From a virus: a stretch of DNA of 61,152 bases. Positions 1 to 5,950 of this stretch are shown here, piece by piece. How positions within the stretch are numbered: the stretch's first letter is position 1; each line of letters opens with the position of its first letter. A program made the position numbers and the translations under genes. Under the pieces are notes generated by a model. It was not told the DNA's origin. It saw only the letters and a program-made list of their open reading frames with translations, and ran no database searches. The stretch spans positions 1 through 61,152 of IMG/VR virus record IMGVR_UViG_3300020473_000029, one strand, 5' to 3'.

Positions 1-72
1 GTTGTAAGTCCCACATCATTTAGGCAAGGGTCTATGGTTGTCTCAATTCAGTTGAGAAATTACGCCCTGTAA
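1..72 (+). CDS. 3' end of an unidentified upstream gene (partial)
   Basis: Reading frame 1 is open from the first base to a TAA at 70-72 and would encode the last 23 residues of a protein ending QLRNYAL. The other two plus frames close within 21 bases. The segment is too short to identify. A 6-bp inverted repeat (41-46 with 52-57) lies inside it and is probably incidental. The real gene start is outside the window. Confidence 0.4.
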   Translation, partial: VVSPTSFRQGSMVVSIQLRNYAL

Positions 73-167
73 GTCCTATACACAAAAACGAGGAGATGGA
101 TGTGCCTCTCGGTTCGCAACCGAAGAAAGAACTAACATCCCACGTGTTTTTTAACCCCTTTTTTTAA
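73..167 (+). promoter_or_regulatory. Structured leader or short-peptide region before the 168 gene
   Basis: This 95-base gap can fold. TCGGTT (109-114) pairs perfectly with AACCGA (118-123), and this hairpin sits inside an outer pair GGATGT (98-103) with ACATCC (135-140). A purine-rich AGGAG lies at 91-95. It is followed by two possible start codons, at 96 (23 codons, stop abutting the next ATG) and at 100 (11 codons). Two T-runs follow at about 146 and 159. It could be a terminator, a cis-regulatory RNA or a leader peptide; the sequence does not decide. Confidence 0.3.
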
Positions 168-608
168 ATGGCAACAAGATCAAGGATTGGATTACAAATC
201 AATGATGAAGCGATTCTATCGGTTTATCATCACTGGGATGGTTATCCTGAGTGGTTGGGTGTTACTTTAAGAGAAAAGTTTAACACAAGAGAGAAGGTTG
301 CAGAGTTGATTGATGGTGGTGACATTTCATGTTGTGATTCTGATACTGATTGGGATCGTAACGAATTAGAAACATCACGTCCATTATACTATAATGAGAG
401 AGGAGAGAAGACAGAACCACGTTTGGATCTAAATTTTGATGAATATGTAGAAAATCCTGCTAATGATGCAGAGTTTGTTTATATCTTCACATTAGATCAT
501 CAGTGGGAATGTTTTGCCATAAGTCAGAAGTACAATGAGGATTTTACAGAGGTTCTTCAGACTAACGTAGTTCCAAAGGAAATCCCACAGAAGGAGACAG
601 TTAAATAA
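168..608 (+). CDS. Conserved phage protein, unknown function (146 aa)
   Basis: The protein begins MATRSRIG and carries a conserved-looking HWDGYPEWLG segment near residue 22, a pattern I recall from hypothetical proteins of T4-like and other large phages. It is acidic and soluble, with no membrane segment or nucleotide-binding motif visible. There is no clear Shine-Dalgarno sequence: the ATG directly follows a T-run. A strong terminator follows 8 bases after the stop, so it is probably the last gene of its transcription unit. Function unknown. Confidence 0.75.
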   Translation: MATRSRIGLQINDEAILSVYHHWDGYPEWLGVTLREKFNTREKVAELIDGGDISCCDSDTDWDRNELETSRPLYYNERGEKTEPRLDLNFDEYVENPANDAEFVYIFTLDHQWECFAISQKYNEDFTEVLQTNVVPKEIPQKETVK

Positions 609-615
609 GTGGCAT

Positions 616-642
616 AAGACCCCTTGATTGGGGTCTTTTTTT
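616..642 (+). terminator. Rho-independent terminator with a -35-like loop
   Basis: AAGACCCC (616-623) pairs perfectly with GGGGTCTT (630-637), and a T-run continues to 642. The six-base loop TTGATT doubles as a possible -35 element for the promoter at 624-652. Confidence 0.85.
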
Positions 643-652
643 CTATTATAAT
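624..652 (+). promoter_or_regulatory. sigma70-type promoter overlapping the terminator
   Basis: TTGATT (624-629), a 17-base spacer and TATAAT (647-652) precede the gene at 681. The -35 box is exactly the loop of the upstream terminator. A good ribosome binding site (AGGAG, 670-674) follows. Confidence 0.6.
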
Positions 653-680
653 ACTAAAGTAATCAATCAGGAGAGCATTT

Positions 681-1154
681 ATGGCATTTCAGACAACAAC
701 ACTTACAAGTGCTGAGTATGAAACAAAAACTCTTGAACAGAGAGTATTTGAATGGACAGAAGGGTATTGTGAAGCACTTGCTGAGAACTACAAAAGGTAT
801 CATTTGAAGTCAATGAAGTACCTAAATGCTCAGAGTGGTTCAGAGTATTCACGTAAAGAGATTGAAGCAACAGAGAATGGAACTGCAAATTTAGTAAGGT
901 TCCGTATTCAGAGTGGTAAGAAGTATTATAAGGTTATTCAACAGGATTTTGACACCTTCAGAGATAGAAATGAGTATCGTGATGGTGGTGTTCATGCCTT
1001 TGTTGATAAGAAAACTGGTGAAGTATATAAACCAGCATCTTGGAAATCACCAGCAAAGTATGTAAGGTATGATCTAAGAATTATTGAAGATCGTGCTAAG
1101 TTACATGATCCAACATTCACAGGATGGGCAGGAGGGTATCTTTATTTAAAATGA
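681..1154 (+). CDS. Conserved phage protein, unknown function (157 aa)
   Basis: Soluble protein rich in charged and aromatic residues, ending in WAGGYLYLK. I recall similar proteins in T4-like cyanophages but know no function. The start is supported by AGGAG seven bases upstream and by the sigma70-type promoter at 624-652. Its stop overlaps the start of the tiny membrane peptide at 1151 as ATGA, so the two are probably translationally coupled. It opens the long run of coupled small genes. Confidence 0.75.
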   Translation: MAFQTTTLTSAEYETKTLEQRVFEWTEGYCEALAENYKRYHLKSMKYLNAQSGSEYSRKEIEATENGTANLVRFRIQSGKKYYKVIQQDFDTFRDRNEYRDGGVHAFVDKKTGEVYKPASWKSPAKYVRYDLRIIEDRAKLHDPTFTGWAGGYLYLK

Positions 1155-1264
1155 GCAAATTAATGACAACAAAGGAGAAATTAGTTTTTCTCCTCTCCTT
1201 CCTATGGTTCTTACATTGGGGTGTTAATATCACATCTTTACTCATAACCAAAATCGCATTTTAA
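1151..1264 (+). CDS. Tiny single-pass membrane peptide (37 aa)
   Basis: The ATG overlaps the previous stop (ATGA). A short charged N-terminus (MSKLMTTKEK) is followed by a hydrophobic stretch (LVFLLSFLWFL) and a second apolar segment to the end, which suggests membrane insertion. It fills the space between two clear genes in the same direction. No family recognised. Roles such as holin-like, exclusion or regulation of a host membrane protein are speculation. Confidence 0.5.
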   Translation: MSKLMTTKEKLVFLLSFLWFLHWGVNITSLLITKIAF

Positions 1265-1268
1265 CAAG

Positions 1269-1619
1269 ATGACCTATTCGCAGAAAGCAAACCCAGATGC
1301 AACTAACTCTGAGTTAGATGCAAAGAAAATTGTTAAGAATGTCCAACTAACTTCGTCTCAAAGAGATGAACTAATTTCACAATATGTTGAGTTAGTTGTT
1401 GATGGCATGGATCTTGATTCTTTGGTGCAATATGCACATGAACAGATAGCAAATTATGTTGATTCATTATCAGATATTGAATTAAAAGAGGAAGTTGGTA
1501 ACTATGATGAAGAGTTATTTGATGAGTTAGTTGATAACGTAACTCAACAATATCCTAAACAACTTAATACTTTTGAGGAAGAAAGGTACATTCAAGAATT
1601 AATGAAGGAGGTGGATTAA
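1269..1619 (+). CDS. Conserved acidic phage protein, unknown function (116 aa)
   Basis: Acidic helical protein with the pattern YVELVVDGMDLDSLVQYAHE near residues 39-58, followed by SDIELKEEVGNYDEELFDEL. This resembles a small family common in marine phages, known to me only as hypothetical. Its stop overlaps the next start as TAATG. Function unknown. Confidence 0.7.
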   Translation: MTYSQKANPDATNSELDAKKIVKNVQLTSSQRDELISQYVELVVDGMDLDSLVQYAHEQIANYVDSLSDIELKEEVGNYDEELFDELVDNVTQQYPKQLNTFEEERYIQELMKEVD

Positions 1620-1768
1620 TGGGAAGAACCTTACATCTTACTCATACTCAATATGAGGTATTACATGGTCTGGTAGAGGACATAGTAAATGATATGCCAG
1701 AAGATGTGGTTGAGCATACTGAAACCTTTAAAATCTATCAAAAACTTCAATCCATGAGGCACAATTAA
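1619..1768 (+). CDS. Small acidic protein, unknown function (49 aa)
   Basis: Begins MGRTLHLTHTQYEVLHGLVE and is probably helical. The start overlaps the preceding stop (TAATG) and the stop abuts the ATG of the metallopeptidase gene, so this short frame is well placed in the operon although nothing in it is diagnostic. Confidence 0.55.
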   Translation: MGRTLHLTHTQYEVLHGLVEDIVNDMPEDVVEHTETFKIYQKLQSMRHN

Positions 1769-2194
1769 ATGTTATTAACATCTGGTGACTGGCATTGCGA
1801 TCAAAGTAGAATCCTCACAGAGGAGATACATGCTTTTATGTGTAAAGAGTATCCACAGTTGAATGATGTTGTAATAGAAGTAAATCAGGTTGATTTGACC
1901 AATGAGTATGGTCTTGGATTCTGTCAGGTGGATGAGGATGGAGAGTTCCTAATTCATATACACAATAATCAAGTACCTACAGAGTATGCTGAGACTCTAT
2001 GCCATGAGTTAGTACATGTAAGACAGACCATAGATGGATTAAAGGATGATGAACTAAGAGAAGAAGAAGCATACGTCATGGAGAAGATCCTTGCCAAGGA
2101 CTTTTGGGACACTTATGGAAGTGGCACATTCTTTGTTACGCCTTGGACTAATATGGGTTATAATACTAATGTAATCAACAAAGGAGACCACTAA
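1769..2194 (+). CDS. Putative small zinc metallopeptidase (141 aa)
   Basis: Residues 79-83 form HELVH, matching the HExxH zinc motif. An EEEAY segment (98-102) lies about 15 residues downstream and could supply the third metal ligand, as in gluzincin-type or SprT-like small peptidases. There is no signal peptide, so it would act in the cytoplasm. The start abuts the preceding stop and the stop overlaps the next start (TAATG). Motif and context are seen; activity and substrate are inference. It may also be a metal-binding protein without peptidase activity. Confidence 0.6.
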   Translation: MLLTSGDWHCDQSRILTEEIHAFMCKEYPQLNDVVIEVNQVDLTNEYGLGFCQVDEDGEFLIHIHNNQVPTEYAETLCHELVHVRQTIDGLKDDELREEEAYVMEKILAKDFWDTYGSGTFFVTPWTNMGYNTNVINKGDH

Positions 2195-2439
2195 TGAACA
2201 GTTTAGATGAGTTTGTTGAGTATGTTTGGTCATTCTATAATCCTACTGATGGATTATACCCGATTCTGAACTTAGAGAAAGAGCATATTCTTGATGCTTT
2301 TTACATCTATGAGGATAGAATCTTAAAGGGTGATCTTGAGTATGCACATTATTCATGGGGTGATGGAGATAGTTTAGATCGTGAGAGAGTCAGAGATATT
2401 ATTCTTGAGCAACCCCAATTCACACAACAAGGAGTTTAA
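2194..2439 (+). CDS. Conserved small acidic protein (81 aa)
   Basis: Begins MNSLDEFVEYVWSFYNPTDG and contains LEYAHYSWGDGDSLDRERV, which looks like a compact conserved fold. Similar proteins occur in T4-like cyanophages, as I recall. AAGGAG lies 12 bases upstream of the start, which overlaps the metallopeptidase stop. Function unknown. Confidence 0.65.
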   Translation: MNSLDEFVEYVWSFYNPTDGLYPILNLEKEHILDAFYIYEDRILKGDLEYAHYSWGDGDSLDRERVRDIILEQPQFTQQGV

Positions 2440-2441
2440 TC

Positions 2442-2672
2442 ATGTACGTTTCAGAATCATTTGGAAGACATTTCTGGGTTGATGATGAGGATCAATTCAG
2501 ATCCGCACCCAGTTTCATTGATGGCACTGCTGATCTTGATAATGCAGATTATGTATCAGACTGGGAAGAGTGGGAAGGAGTAGATTTTGATTTACTGTTT
2601 GCCATTTACAGAACAGAACTTCACAACAAGTGGAGTCATGCAAATTCACTTTCATTTCAGGGGGCAGCATGA
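2442..2672 (+). CDS. Small acidic protein, unknown function (76 aa)
   Basis: Very acidic (WEEWEGVDFD near residue 43) and soluble. The leader AGGAGTTTAATC before the ATG recurs almost exactly before the gene at 2900, showing a duplicated ribosome-binding leader. Its stop overlaps the next start (ATGA). Confidence 0.6.
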   Translation: MYVSESFGRHFWVDDEDQFRSAPSFIDGTADLDNADYVSDWEEWEGVDFDLLFAIYRTELHNKWSHANSLSFQGAA

Positions 2673-2887
2673 AATTTTTAGTCACAGACATTATGTTCGA
2701 CTTTGAAGACTCACAAGGTGAGTTGGATCTTGAAGATCAAATTGATGTATGTCAGGATACATTGGGTATCTGGGAGGCAGATGATGAGGATGAGTTAGTT
2801 GATAAGATCTCTGATAGAATGGGATGGTGCGTACAATCAATAAACTACACTACTAACCTTTTACATCCACTTACTTCATACAAATAG
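2669..2887 (+). CDS. Small acidic protein, unknown function (72 aa)
   Basis: The start at 2669 was chosen over an upstream in-frame ATG at 2630. It overlaps the previous stop as ATGA and is preceded by a G-rich ribosome binding site. Residues 1-50 are strongly Asp/Glu rich; the C-terminus is neutral. No family recognised. Confidence 0.6.
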   Translation: MKFLVTDIMFDFEDSQGELDLEDQIDVCQDTLGIWEADDEDELVDKISDRMGWCVQSINYTTNLLHPLTSYK

Positions 2888-2899
2888 GAGTTTAATCAA

Positions 2900-3163
2900 A
2901 TGAACAAAAGTAAAATCAAACGACTTGAAAAGGACATTGCTTATTGTATTGATGATCTCAATTTAGGCAATGAGGAGATAGGTGATCTTCTTAGATGTTG
3001 TGAGAGACTCGGAGTGGCAGTTGAGCAGTTCTGTGAAGAGTTTGTTTTCATTTGTGTAGATGATGAGGGTAATGAGGATGTAGAGGCATTAGAGAGAGTA
3101 CATGATGATTCATATCTTAATATTGCAGAGTTCAATTCACTTTACTGGGAGGGAAACCAATGA
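2900..3163 (+). CDS. Small acidic helical protein (87 aa)
   Basis: Begins MNKSKIKRLEKDIAYCIDDL, a helical and partly coiled-coil-like N-terminus, followed by an acidic remainder. AGGAG with the same TTTAATCA leader as at 2442 precedes it. The stop overlaps the next start (ATGA). Function unknown. Confidence 0.6.
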   Translation: MNKSKIKRLEKDIAYCIDDLNLGNEEIGDLLRCCERLGVAVEQFCEEFVFICVDDEGNEDVEALERVHDDSYLNIAEFNSLYWEGNQ

Positions 3164-3336
3164 CACTTAGAACCTATCGCATCTTTGCTAAACGTGAGGA
3201 GTATTATTGCACTGAGGTTGAAGCAAAGAATGAAGAAGAGGCATGGGAACAGTACAATGAATCTGATTGTATTGACTGGGAACCACTCTTAGAGGGTGGA
3301 GACTTTGAATCATACGATATTGAGGAGGTAGAGTGA
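3160..3336 (+). CDS. Small protein resembling DpnD/PcfM-like domains (58 aa)
   Basis: The pattern YRIFAKREEYYCTEVEAKNE with EEAW following is like the 'beta strand, VEA-x-x-x-EEA helix' core of small DpnD/PcfM-like phage proteins. That similarity is judged by eye and is weak. Both ends overlap neighbours (ATGA at each side), which supports it as a real gene. Confidence 0.5.
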   Translation: MTLRTYRIFAKREEYYCTEVEAKNEEEAWEQYNESDCIDWEPLLEGGDFESYDIEEVE

Positions 3337-3482
3337 TGAATTTTCCTGATCCTTGTTTAACTGGCATTGAACAAGAGGAACAGTATGAAAAGTTCCAAGA
3401 GTGGTTAAATCAATGCCCACTCAAAATCACAGAATATCAGGATTTTACTGATATGTTTGAAGTTACCTTTGCATTTGACTAA
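3336..3482 (+). CDS. Small protein, unknown function (48 aa)
   Basis: Begins MNFPDPCLTGIEQEEQYEKF. The start overlaps the upstream stop (ATGA) and the stop overlaps the next start (TAATG). Nothing diagnostic is seen; the evidence is position and coupling. Confidence 0.5.
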   Translation: MNFPDPCLTGIEQEEQYEKFQEWLNQCPLKITEYQDFTDMFEVTFAFD

Positions 3483-3688
3483 TGACTAAACCAAAGCATG
3501 TAGTATGCCTAACCGAAGAACAAATCTCTACAGTATTATATGTTTTAGAGGGGTATATTAACCCTTCTGATGATTACGCTTATGATCCTGATTTTAGAGA
3601 GGATATTGATAACATATTCAAGGAACTGGAAACAGTCCTTGATAACATTGACCAACCTGAAACTTTCATTCCTAATTTCCATGACTAA
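3482..3688 (+). CDS. Small acidic protein, unknown function (68 aa)
   Basis: Helical and acidic, with a CLTEEQISTVLYVLEGYI segment near residues 9-26. The start overlaps the previous stop. The last eight bases overlap the start of the next gene in another frame. Function unknown. Confidence 0.55.
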   Translation: MTKPKHVVCLTEEQISTVLYVLEGYINPSDDYAYDPDFREDIDNIFKELETVLDNIDQPETFIPNFHD

Positions 3689-3959
3689 AGTACCATTTGA
3701 TTTTGACTACAACGTAACATTCAATGTATTGGATGTAGTGTCTCAATTCTATCCTGCACTGAGTGAGGATGAGAAACAGACCATTGCCTATGAGGTGGTA
3801 AAGAACTATGATTACTCAATTACCTTTGAGGATCTACTCACACCGATTAGAGATGCAGCAGCAGACAATGGCATATTCCTTGAGGGTAAGGATGGAGTAA
3901 AAGAAGAGGAGGATAACATTTATGTATTAAACACCCCTAAATCTGCATTGTTTAAATGA
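3681..3959 (+). CDS. Small acidic protein, unknown function (92 aa)
   Basis: The start at 3681 (MTKVPFDFDYNV) is preferred to an upstream ATG at 3570, which would read through the previous gene out of frame and give an atypical sequence. The protein is soluble and acidic. Its stop overlaps the next start (ATGA). Confidence 0.6.
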   Translation: MTKVPFDFDYNVTFNVLDVVSQFYPALSEDEKQTIAYEVVKNYDYSITFEDLLTPIRDAAADNGIFLEGKDGVKEEEDNIYVLNTPKSALFK

Positions 3960-4141
3960 ACACAACAACAGTATCTTTCGCACCGATTACCAAACGTGCC
4001 AGATGTGGTAGAAGAGGGAAACATATTATGTGCCCCAACTGCTCATCAATTTCAAAGGTCTATCATTTTTCTTGGTCTGCAATCGTCTGCCAGCAATGTG
4101 ATACTACAATAGATAAACTATTATGGAGTATTGAACAATGA
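3956..4141 (+). CDS. Zinc-ribbon protein (61 aa)
   Basis: Two CxxC pairs, C26-C29 (CPNC) and C45-C48 (CQQC), are spaced as in a single zinc ribbon. The N-terminal third is basic. It probably binds zinc and could contact nucleic acid or protein; the partner is unknown. It is coupled to its neighbours by ATGA overlaps at both ends. Confidence 0.6.
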   Translation: MNTTTVSFAPITKRARCGRRGKHIMCPNCSSISKVYHFSWSAIVCQQCDTTIDKLLWSIEQ

Positions 4142-4218
4142 TTTTACAGTTCCTATCAATCATTTTAATATCTTGTATTCTAATTACATTTTATCTTAAA
4201 TTGTATGATCCGAGATGA
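4138..4218 (+). CDS. Micro membrane peptide (26 aa)
   Basis: Consists almost entirely of a hydrophobic segment (FLSIILISCILITFYL) followed by a short charged tail. The start overlaps the zinc-ribbon stop and the stop overlaps the next start, both ATGA. The arrangement suggests a translated single-pass peptide, but at this length the call rests on context. Confidence 0.4.
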   Translation: MILQFLSIILISCILITFYLKLYDPR

Positions 4219-4349
4219 GGAAAGCGATTTTTTTTAAACCCCTTGTGACCTTTATACTGGGCATGAGTCTGGTCATTGCATATAACTGTTATGCAAATCG
4301 AACAGTAGATGATCTATGGTACTTGGAGAGTGCCTATAACATACATTGA
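4215..4349 (+). CDS. Small secreted or membrane-anchored protein (44 aa)
   Basis: Begins MRKAIFFKPLVTFILGMSLV: a positively charged start, a hydrophobic core and then small residues (YNCYA), resembling a signal peptide or signal anchor, with a short acidic tail after it. The stop codon lies inside the -35 box of the promoter at 4346. No family recognised. Confidence 0.45.
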   Translation: MRKAIFFKPLVTFILGMSLVIAYNCYANRTVDDLWYLESAYNIH

Positions 4350-4374
4350 CATAAGCAGTCAAATGTATTATAAT
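4346..4374 (+). promoter_or_regulatory. Consensus sigma70 promoter
   Basis: A perfect TTGACA (4346-4351), a 17-base spacer and a perfect TATAAT (4369-4374). It drives the genes from 4400 on and would be read by the host housekeeping RNA polymerase early in infection. Confidence 0.85.
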
Positions 4375-4399
4375 TACTTACAATAACTCTTAGATTCAA

Positions 4400-4567
4400 A
4401 TGTCCGAAATACAATTATACAGAATCGAAGAACTGGCAACAAGTGATTGGACAGTTCTACCCGATAATTGCACTCAACTCACAAAGGAACAAGCAAAGGC
4501 ACGATTAGATGAATTAATCCTTGAAGGATATAATCCAAATCGCCTGAGAGTTCGAGTAGATGTATGA
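4400..4567 (+). CDS. Small conserved protein, unknown function (55 aa)
   Basis: Begins MSEIQLYRIEELATSDWTVL and includes LTKEQAKARLDELILEGYNP, a fold-like helix pattern that I recall from short cyanophage proteins. It is the first gene after the consensus promoter. The last bases overlap the next gene. Confidence 0.6.
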   Translation: MSEIQLYRIEELATSDWTVLPDNCTQLTKEQAKARLDELILEGYNPNRLRVRVDV

Positions 4568-4901
4568 ACCCGAAGTTGATGATTATGTCATTTGGGAACG
4601 TGAGTGTTGGAACGGAAATCATGTAGATGAAGGATGGGTGTATTTCAAGGGTGATCCAGTAGATAATACCCGAAGAATAAAAGAGGGATGGAAACCGACT
4701 GAGAGATATATTACCATAGAGACTGGTATTCGATTGAAACCAAAATGCTCTGTGGCAAAGAATGATCCTCATAAGTATATCCATACATTACTGCTTTGTT
4801 ATGAATCACAATGGAAAGATTTGAGATTCATAAAAAAACGTAAGCATAAGGAAGTACAGCATTATTCAGAGTATGATGATGTATCAGGGAATGAAGCATG
4901 A
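4560..4901 (+). CDS. Conserved protein, unknown function (113 aa)
   Basis: The N-terminal half (EPEVDDYVIW, then GWVYFKGDP, GWKPTERYITIE) looks like a small beta-rich domain that I recall in cyanophage hypothetical proteins. The C-terminus is basic and then acidic. The start overlaps the preceding gene by eight bases and the stop overlaps the oxygenase start (ATGA). Confidence 0.65.
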   Translation: MYEPEVDDYVIWERECWNGNHVDEGWVYFKGDPVDNTRRIKEGWKPTERYITIETGIRLKPKCSVAKNDPHKYIHTLLLCYESQWKDLRFIKKRKHKEVQHYSEYDDVSGNEA

Positions 4902-5467
4902 AAAGTGAATGGGCAATATGGAAGAATTTATTTACACCCGAAGAGTGTGATTCTATTATACAACGTGCCTATCAAAATGAGTTTGAGGATAGTACAGTTG
5001 GTAATGCGAAATATGGTAATCAAAAGATAGATCCTGATTATCGGAAGAGTAGAATACAATGGATGGGATTAGATAAGTTTGAGGATGTATTTGATAAGTT
5101 ATGGAAATCTACAATAGAGGTCAATCACGAATATTTTGGTGTTCATATTGATTTTCTTCCTTCCTTACAATTTACTGAATATGATGAATCATACTCTGGT
5201 GAGTTTAAACATCACAATGATATGATATGGATGACTGATAATAATCGACATCGTAAATTAAGTTGTATCATACATTTAACAGATCCTAGTGAGTTTGAAG
5301 GGTGTCAATTAAATGTAGATACTGAAAGTAATGATTTTCCGAACCATGATAATGATCGTGGTACAGTCGTATGGTTCCCTGCAATGAGAACACACTGGGT
5401 GACACCTATTACCAAAGGTAGGAGAAATAGTGTTGTATGTTGGTTTGAAGGTCCAAAATGGAGATAG
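4898..5467 (+). CDS. 2-oxoglutarate/Fe(II)-dependent oxygenase (189 aa)
   Basis: The double-stranded beta-helix signature is visible. H106-x-D108 (HHND) supplies two iron ligands, H166 (THWVTPI) the distal one, and an Arg of the RR pair at 175-176 is placed to bind 2-oxoglutarate, as in the PiuC/prolyl-hydroxylase-like group. The N-terminal LFTPEECDSII is the usual leader of these phage and marine enzymes. The product would hydroxylate a protein or small molecule; the substrate is unknown. It overlaps the cupin gene that follows by ten bases, so the two are likely co-expressed. Confidence 0.85.
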   Translation: MKSEWAIWKNLFTPEECDSIIQRAYQNEFEDSTVGNAKYGNQKIDPDYRKSRIQWMGLDKFEDVFDKLWKSTIEVNHEYFGVHIDFLPSLQFTEYDESYSGEFKHHNDMIWMTDNNRHRKLSCIIHLTDPSEFEGCQLNVDTESNDFPNHDNDRGTVVWFPAMRTHWVTPITKGRRNSVVCWFEGPKWR

Positions 5468-5793
5468 TCGAAAGAACATGGGGTCACTATAAAGTATTAT
5501 ACTCTGGTGATGGATTTAAGGTGAAGGAATTAGTGATTAATCCTCATAGTTCCTTATCAATGCAAAAGCACCAATATAGAAGTGAAACATGGAGTATCGT
5601 TTCAGGTGATGCAGAGGTACTATTGGGTACTGACAACAAATTAAAATTAACAAAAGAAGAAAGTATTTTTATTCCTATTAACACTTGGCACAAAGGAATG
5701 AACAATACAGATAAACCAGCACATATAATTGAAATATGGCGAGGCATAAAATTAACAGAAGATGATATTGAAAGAAAGAAATTAATCATGTAA
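5458..5793 (+). CDS. Mannose-6-phosphate isomerase type II-like cupin (111 aa)
   Basis: The pattern RTWGHYKVL, then GFKVKELVINPHSSLSMQKH, RSETWSIVSGDAEV and PINTWHKGMN matches the C-terminal cupin domain of ManC/AlgA-type phosphomannose isomerase/GDP-mannose pyrophosphorylases. Q36, H38, E43 and H78 sit at the usual metal-ligand positions. Only the cupin is present; the nucleotidyltransferase half is absent. It may isomerise a sugar phosphate or act as a sugar-binding enzyme. It overlaps the oxygenase gene. Confidence 0.85.
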   Translation: MEIVERTWGHYKVLYSGDGFKVKELVINPHSSLSMQKHQYRSETWSIVSGDAEVLLGTDNKLKLTKEESIFIPINTWHKGMNNTDKPAHIIEIWRGIKLTEDDIERKKLIM

Positions 5794-5794
5794 A

Positions 5795-5950
5795 ATGTTA
5801 ACTTACTTACCCTCACATTGGAATAAAGGAATTGATCTAATACACATTGATCTAAGAACCCAAGAACAAAAATGGGATTCAATCAATCGACAGATCAAAT
5901 TTAACTTACATGCAAATTATTGTATTGATACAGTATGGTGGTTAAACTAA
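5795..5950 (+). CDS. Small protein, unknown function (51 aa)
   Basis: Begins MLTYLPSHWNKGIDLIHIDL and ends DTVWWLN. It follows the cupin stop by one base. Its last four bases overlap, on the opposite strand, the end of the homing endonuclease gene, so it is the last member of this operon. No family recognised. Confidence 0.5.
   Translation: MLTYLPSHWNKGIDLIHIDLRTQEQKWDSINRQIKFNLHANYCIDTVWWLN

Noticed and set aside
73-167. Glutamine riboswitch (glnA or downstream-peptide type), known in cyanophages
   Set aside because: A CCGAAG string and a short peptide frame are suggestive, but the rest of the conserved core was not found.
5544-5882. Minus-strand gene of 112 codons opposite the cupin
   Set aside because: It lies opposite a clearly identified cupin and reads as a low-quality hydrophobic shadow.
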